DNA of 64,000 bases from Streptomyces regalis (GTDB lineage Bacteria; Actinomycetota; Actinomycetes; Streptomycetales; Streptomycetaceae): positions 51,367 to 115,366 of the forward strand of contig NZ_LLZG01000058.1 of the NCBI RefSeq assembly GCF_001509475.1, given 5' to 3'. The translations under genes and the position numbers were made by a program. Positions 60,358 to 64,000 of this stretch are shown piece by piece (position 1 is the stretch's first letter; every line of letters starts with the position of its first letter). The notes under the pieces are model-generated. The model had not been told where the DNA came from and did not search any database. It saw nothing but the letters and a program-made list of their open reading frames with translations.

Positions 60358-60718
60358 TCACGGGCCGGGCCGGCGTCGACCGGGCGCTCCCGCGCACAAG
60401 CCGTCCATGATGATGTCCAGGAGGCGGGCGGCCTGGGAATGCCAGTCGCCGCCGGGGTCGATCTCCCAGATGCCCGCGATGGCGAGGATGAAGTCGTCGG
60501 TGGTCACGCCCGCGCGGATGGTACCGGCCTTGCGGTTGGCGTCGAGCAGGAGCTCGACCATGGGTGAGCTGCTGCACCTCATGGCTGTGCACCTCCAGGA
60601 CGAGCGCCTCACGATGGGGAAAGTTGCGGTGGAACGTCCCCTGCCCGACGCCCGCCTTCTTGGTGCGCGGGCGAACGAGTCCGGCTTGAGCGGGCGGTGC
60701 ACGCCCTCGTCCTGTCAT
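60358..60718 (-). pseudogene. TetR family regulator, truncated and frameshifted
   Basis: The 5' piece (about 60560-60690, read leftward) encodes KKAGVGQGTFHRNFPHREAL followed by VLEVHSHEVQQL, the second half of a TetR HTH; the first HTH helices are missing. The C-terminal piece is in another frame (about 60395-60545: ELLLDANRKAGTIRAGVTTD, then FILAIAGIWEIDPGGDWHSQ and ARLLDIIMDGLCAG). A middle part is absent. It cannot make a normal repressor. It lies between the methyltransferase and the broken molybdenum hydroxylase genes. Confidence 0.78.
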
Positions 60719-60808
60719 GCAAGGACGTCAAGCCTCACGAGCCCGTCACGGCCCCGCGTTGTTCAGGATGGCGTGCGCTCCGGGAAAGGGGGTCGAGCGC
60801 ACCGCCGC

Positions 60809-60850
60809 CGTGCCCCCCCGGGGGGAAGAGGACGCGGCGGCGGCCCTGAT
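60809..60850. terminator. Possible hairpin (low support)
   Basis: Within 60809-60850, CCGCCG and CGGCGG blocks flank a C7/G6 run (CCCCCCCGGGGGG) and can fold into a stem-loop. It lies downstream of the leftward molybdenum hydroxylase genes (end 60934). There is no U-tract. Confidence 0.35.
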
Positions 60851-60933
60851 GCCCGGCGGTGTGGCGTCGTAAGCGCCGGGCGTTCGTGGGGAATCCCCGG
60901 GTGGCCGGCGGGTGAACCGAACCGCCCGGCCGT

Positions 60934-63121
60934 TCAGAGCAGGGCTTCGGGGGTGATGGGCAGTTCGCGGATCCGGCGGCCGGTGGCGTTGAAGACCGCG
61001 TTGGCGATGGCGGGCGCCACTCCGACGATGACGATCTCACCGAGCCCCTTGACGCCGATCGGGTCGGCCTCGTAGTCCTCCCCGTCGATGTAGACCGCCT
61101 TCAGGTCGGCGGGGATGTCGGCGTGCACCGGCACGAGGTAGTCGGCGAGGTTGGCGTTGACGATCCGGCCGTCACGGTGGTCGGTGACGGTGTGCTCCAG
61201 GAGGGCCTGGCCGATGCCGCCGATCATGGCGCCGATGGCCTGGCTGTCGGCGAGTCTCGGGCTGATGATCCGGGCGGCGTCGTACACACCGACCATGCGC
61301 CGGACCCGTACCAGGCCGAGGCTTGCGTCGACGGCCACTTCCGCGAAGGTCGCGGCGTAGGCGTAGAAGGAGAACTTCTCCGATCCGGACGCCCCGGCGT
61401 ACGAGCCGAGCGCTTCGAGGTGGGTGAGGTCGTTGCGGGCCAGGAGCCGCTGGTACGTCTCCCCGCGCGCGGGGTTGTCCTTGACGTGCAGCCGGCCGCC
61501 GCGTACGACGACGTCAGCGGGGTCGACGCCGTGCAACGGTGATACCTCGTCCTTGACCGCGAGCGTGATGGCCTGCCCCCGCAGCTTGTCGCAGCCGTCC
61601 TGGACGGCAGGGCCGACACTGGCCATGGTCTGCGAGGCGGCGTGGACGGGGGCCGGGGGCATGAGGGAGTCGCCGAGCCGGAAAGTCACCTGACGCATGG
61701 TCAGGCCGAGGGCGTCGGCGGCGACCTGGGTCATGGACGTGGCCGTGCCGGGACCCATGTCGCTGGTGCCGGACTGCAGCAGGGCGCTGCCGTCGGCGTC
61801 GAGCCACCGAGACCTGGGCCTCGCTGCGCTCGGTGTCGTAGACACCGGCAGCCATCCCCATACCGACGAGCCAGTCACCGTCGCGCGTTGAGCGGGGCTT
61901 CGAGTTGCGCCGGTGCCAGCCGAACTCGCGGGCGCCCACGCGGTAGCAGTCGCGCAGGCGGCGGGTGGAGAACGGCAGCCCGCTGGACTCGTCGGCGCTG
62001 GGTTCGTTGCGCAGCCGCAGCTCGATCGGGTCGAGGCCCAGTTCGTGGGCGAGTTCGTCCATCGCCGACTCGCCGGGGTAGGCGCCGCTGGCATAGCCGG
62101 GACCGCGCATGAACGTCGGTGTGTTCACATCCAGCGGTACGTGCCCGTACACCTGGCGGACGTTGGGCGTGCTGTAGAGCATCCGGCCGGGAATGAGCAC
62201 GCCTTCCCTGTGCGTTTCGTAGCTGGAGGTCTCGGCGCGGGCATCGTGCACCGACGCGGTCAGGCGGCCCCGCCGGTCGCTGCCCAGCCGCAGTCCGTAC
62301 TCGTATGCGGGCCGGAACCCCACGCCGAAGTACGTCTGCCTGCGGGTGAGCGCGAGTTTCACGGGGCGCTTCACATCCCGGGCAGCCATGGCCGCGATGA
62401 CGGTGTGCACCCAGGTCCGGCCGGCGCTGCCGAAGCCACCGCCGAGGACCGGAGCGATGACACGGATCTTGTCCCGCGTCAGGCCGAACTCGGCGGCCAT
62501 GGTCATCACGGTGCCACTCACCCAGTTGGTCTTCTCCCACAGAGTGAGCCTGTCACCGTCCCAGCGGGCGACGGTGTTGGCCGGCTCCATCGGGTTGTGG
62601 TGGTTGCGGGCCATCCGGTACGCCAGGTCCAGCTTGACGTCGGCGGCCTTCAGGGCCTCGTCCGCGTCGCCGCGTGCATAGGTCTCCGGGGCGCCCGCGG
62701 GGTCGGCGGCGCCCATGTCGGTCGAGGGAGGCTGGGCGTCGTAGGAGACCTTCACCAGGCTCGCGGCGTGCTGCGCCACCTCCAGCGTGGTCGCCACCAC
62801 GACCGCGACGGGCTGCCCGAAGAACCGGACGCGGTCGTCCTGGAAGGCGCGCAGCGACCCGGGGGGCGGATATGGCCCCTGCAGGGGCGGGAGCTTGGGC
62901 GCGTTGAGGTGGCTGATCACCTTGAGGACGCCGGTCTGGGCGAGGGCGGCGCGGGCGTCGATGCCGGTGACACGGCCGCGGCCGACCGTGCTGTCGACGA
63001 TGACCGCGTGCACGACCCCGTCGGGGTTGTTGTCGCTGGCGTACTTCGATCTCCCGGTGACCCTCAGCCGTGCGTCGACCCGGGGCACCGACGCGCCGAC
63101 GGCTGCCTGTGGCTGGCTCAC
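60934..63121 (-). pseudogene. Molybdenum hydroxylase large subunit (PaoC/xanthine dehydrogenase family), frameshifted
   Basis: From GTG 63121 (overlaps the preceding stop) the frame encodes SQPQAAVGASVPRVDARLRV and the molybdopterin-binding chain through GGGFGSAGRTWVHTVIAAMAARDVKRPV to GMGMAAGVYDTERSEAQVSV at about 61815. There the frame breaks: the next homologous block (LDADGSALLQSGTSDMGPGT) is read in another frame, as if two bases were lost. It continues to the end at 60934, including VKGLGEIV, whose Glu is the catalytic base of the family. The full chain would be about 730 residues. It could be a true pseudogene or a sequencing error. Confidence 0.85.
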
Positions 63122-63882
63122 TTGGTGCCTCCTACGGTGCGCAGCTGGCGTTCGACGGTGCGTCTGAGCAGCTCGGCCTTGAAGTGGTTGTGCCGGAGGG
63201 GGTGGGCCCCGTCCGCCGCCCGCTCGGCCGCCTCGGCCCACAGGGCTTTCGAGGGCCGCTCGCCGATGAGCTGCCGTTCGACGGCGGGCAGCTTCCAGGG
63301 CACGGTTCCCACTCCCCCGGCGGCCACCTTCGCCGCGCGGATCACACCACCACGGATGTGCAGCGCGACGGCCGCCGAGGTGAGGGCGAACTCGTACGAC
63401 TGCCGGTCACGCACCTTCAGATAGCCCGACTTCAGTGGCCGTGGGTGGGCCGGGATCTCCACAGCGGTGATCAACTCACCCTTGCGCAGGGCCTGTTCGC
63501 GGTTCGGAGTGCTGCCGGGCCGCAGCAGGAAGTCCGCGAACGGGACGGTGCGCGCGCCGTCCGGGCCCAGCAGGTGCACGCTCGCCTCCAGCGCCGCGAA
63601 GGCCACGGCGGCATCGGAAGGGTGCGTGGCCACGCACGACTCGGACGTGCCAAGGATCGCGTGGGTGCGGTTGAAGCCCTCGCGGGCCGCGCAGCCGGAG
63701 CCCGGCTCGCGCTTGTTGCAGGCGGCGGACACGTCACGGAAGTAGGTGCAGCGGGTGCGCTGCATGATGTTGCCGCCGATCGTGGCCATGTTGCGCAGCT
63801 GGGGCGACGCGCTCAGCTCCAGCGCCTGGGAGATCACCGGGTACGAGAGGCGCACGCTCGGGTGGGCGGCGGCCTCGGCCAT
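63118..63882 (-). CDS. Molybdenum hydroxylase FAD-type subunit (PaoB-like), 5'-truncated
   Basis: 254 residues from ATG 63882. Homology starts inside the family (AAHPSVRLSYPVISQALELSASPQLRNMATIGGNIMQRTRC) and continues through the PaoB-type Cys-rich [4Fe-4S] loop (RTRCTYFRDVSAACNKREPGSGCAA) to the CO_deh_flav_C domain (LKSGYLKVRDRQSYEFALTSAAVAL). Intact members have about 330 residues. The N-terminal ~75, with the AGGTNL-type FAD-binding motif, are missing, and the 118 bases upstream do not encode them. It would not bind FAD normally. It overlaps the large subunit start (GTGA). Confidence 0.8.
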   Translation of the reverse strand: MAEAAAHPSVRLSYPVISQALELSASPQLRNMATIGGNIMQRTRCTYFRDVSAACNKREPGSGCAAREGFNRTHAILGTSESCVATHPSDAAVAFAALEASVHLLGPDGARTVPFADFLLRPGSTPNREQALRKGELITAVEIPAHPRPLKSGYLKVRDRQSYEFALTSAAVALHIRGGVIRAAKVAAGGVGTVPWKLPAVERQLIGERPSKALWAEAAERAADGAHPLRHNHFKAELLRRTVERQLRTVGGTK

Positions 63883-64000
63883 GTGGTGCCTCCGTGCGGT
63901 GGTGGTGCTGGTGCCTCCCGACGGACGACCTCGCTGTCGATTCCCTACGGAGCGATCATTCGCAATTCCTAATTGGCAGCCGAGTCGTCGTGGGGCATCG

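Noticed and set aside
1..64000. CRISPR arrays, rRNA, tRNA and intact insertion sequences
   Set aside because: No regularly spaced repeats, no cloverleaf-like segments with tRNA invariant bases, and no transposase with catalytic motifs were seen on reading. A covariance-model scan was not possible.

Overview
The window looks like chromosomal DNA of a Streptomyces (or a very close actinomycete). It has very high GC, GTG and TTG starts, many ATGA/GTGA stop-start overlaps, the Streptomyces-type small protein DUF5999, an ECF41 sigma factor, MmyB-type XRE regulators, and a short intergenic repeat (8211-8280 and 13296-13351) that I recognise from Streptomyces genomes. No rRNA, tRNA, CRISPR array, intact transposase or antibiotic biosynthetic cluster was seen.

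Layout. 1-4.1 kb: a pentapeptide-repeat protein cut by the window edge, DUF5999, an ECF41 sigma factor, a PIG-L deacetylase and a proline-iminopeptidase-like hydrolase. 4.1-19.9 kb: the main coherent system, a two-armed L-rhamnose locus. The leftward arm encodes the rhaTPQS ABC importer, mutarotase rhaM, a secreted BNR-4 beta-propeller enzyme and a LacI regulator. The rightward arm encodes isomerase rhaI, the fused aldolase/dehydrogenase rhaEW, kinase rhaB and then lutABC. Read together, they describe release of rhamnose outside the cell, import, conversion to DHAP plus L-lactaldehyde, oxidation to L-lactate, and oxidation of lactate to pyruvate. The 280-bp divergent region holds two promoters and three LacI-like palindromes.

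19.9-31.8 kb: a Rieske FAD oxidoreductase, an orphan membrane protein, an ABC efflux-type pair, a MoxR/CoxE-like pair flanked by a decayed TetR gene and a decayed SDR gene, a quinone-reductase-like MDR enzyme, a cupin, and a DauR-like regulator coupled to a threonine-dehydratase-like enzyme. 31.8-38.4 kb: a second sugar locus with an MFS transporter, two GH35 enzymes and a LacI regulator, and a near-perfect 28-bp palindrome at the first start codon. 38.7-43.5 kb: a P1B-4 metal-export ATPase and a Zur-box-preceded zinc-type ABC importer.

43.5-48.2 kb is a scar zone: an SRAP protein, fragments of DUF6766 and XdhC, a P-loop kinase missing a segment, an integrase C-terminal remnant, a GNAT, a VOC protein and a truncated MFS gene. 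48.2-55.8 kb holds a thioesterase, an alcohol dehydrogenase, a small monooxygenase, a serine hydrolase, a Baeyer-Villiger-type monooxygenase, AraC and TetR regulators and a tautomerase-like protein. Three copies of one palindromic operator suggest a small TetR regulon here. 55.8-60.2 kb holds an aldo/keto reductase with its HTH regulator, an SDR with its MmyB-type regulator, and a methyltransferase. 60.3-64 kb holds a broken TetR gene and a broken PaoBC-like molybdenum hydroxylase (frameshift plus 5' truncation).
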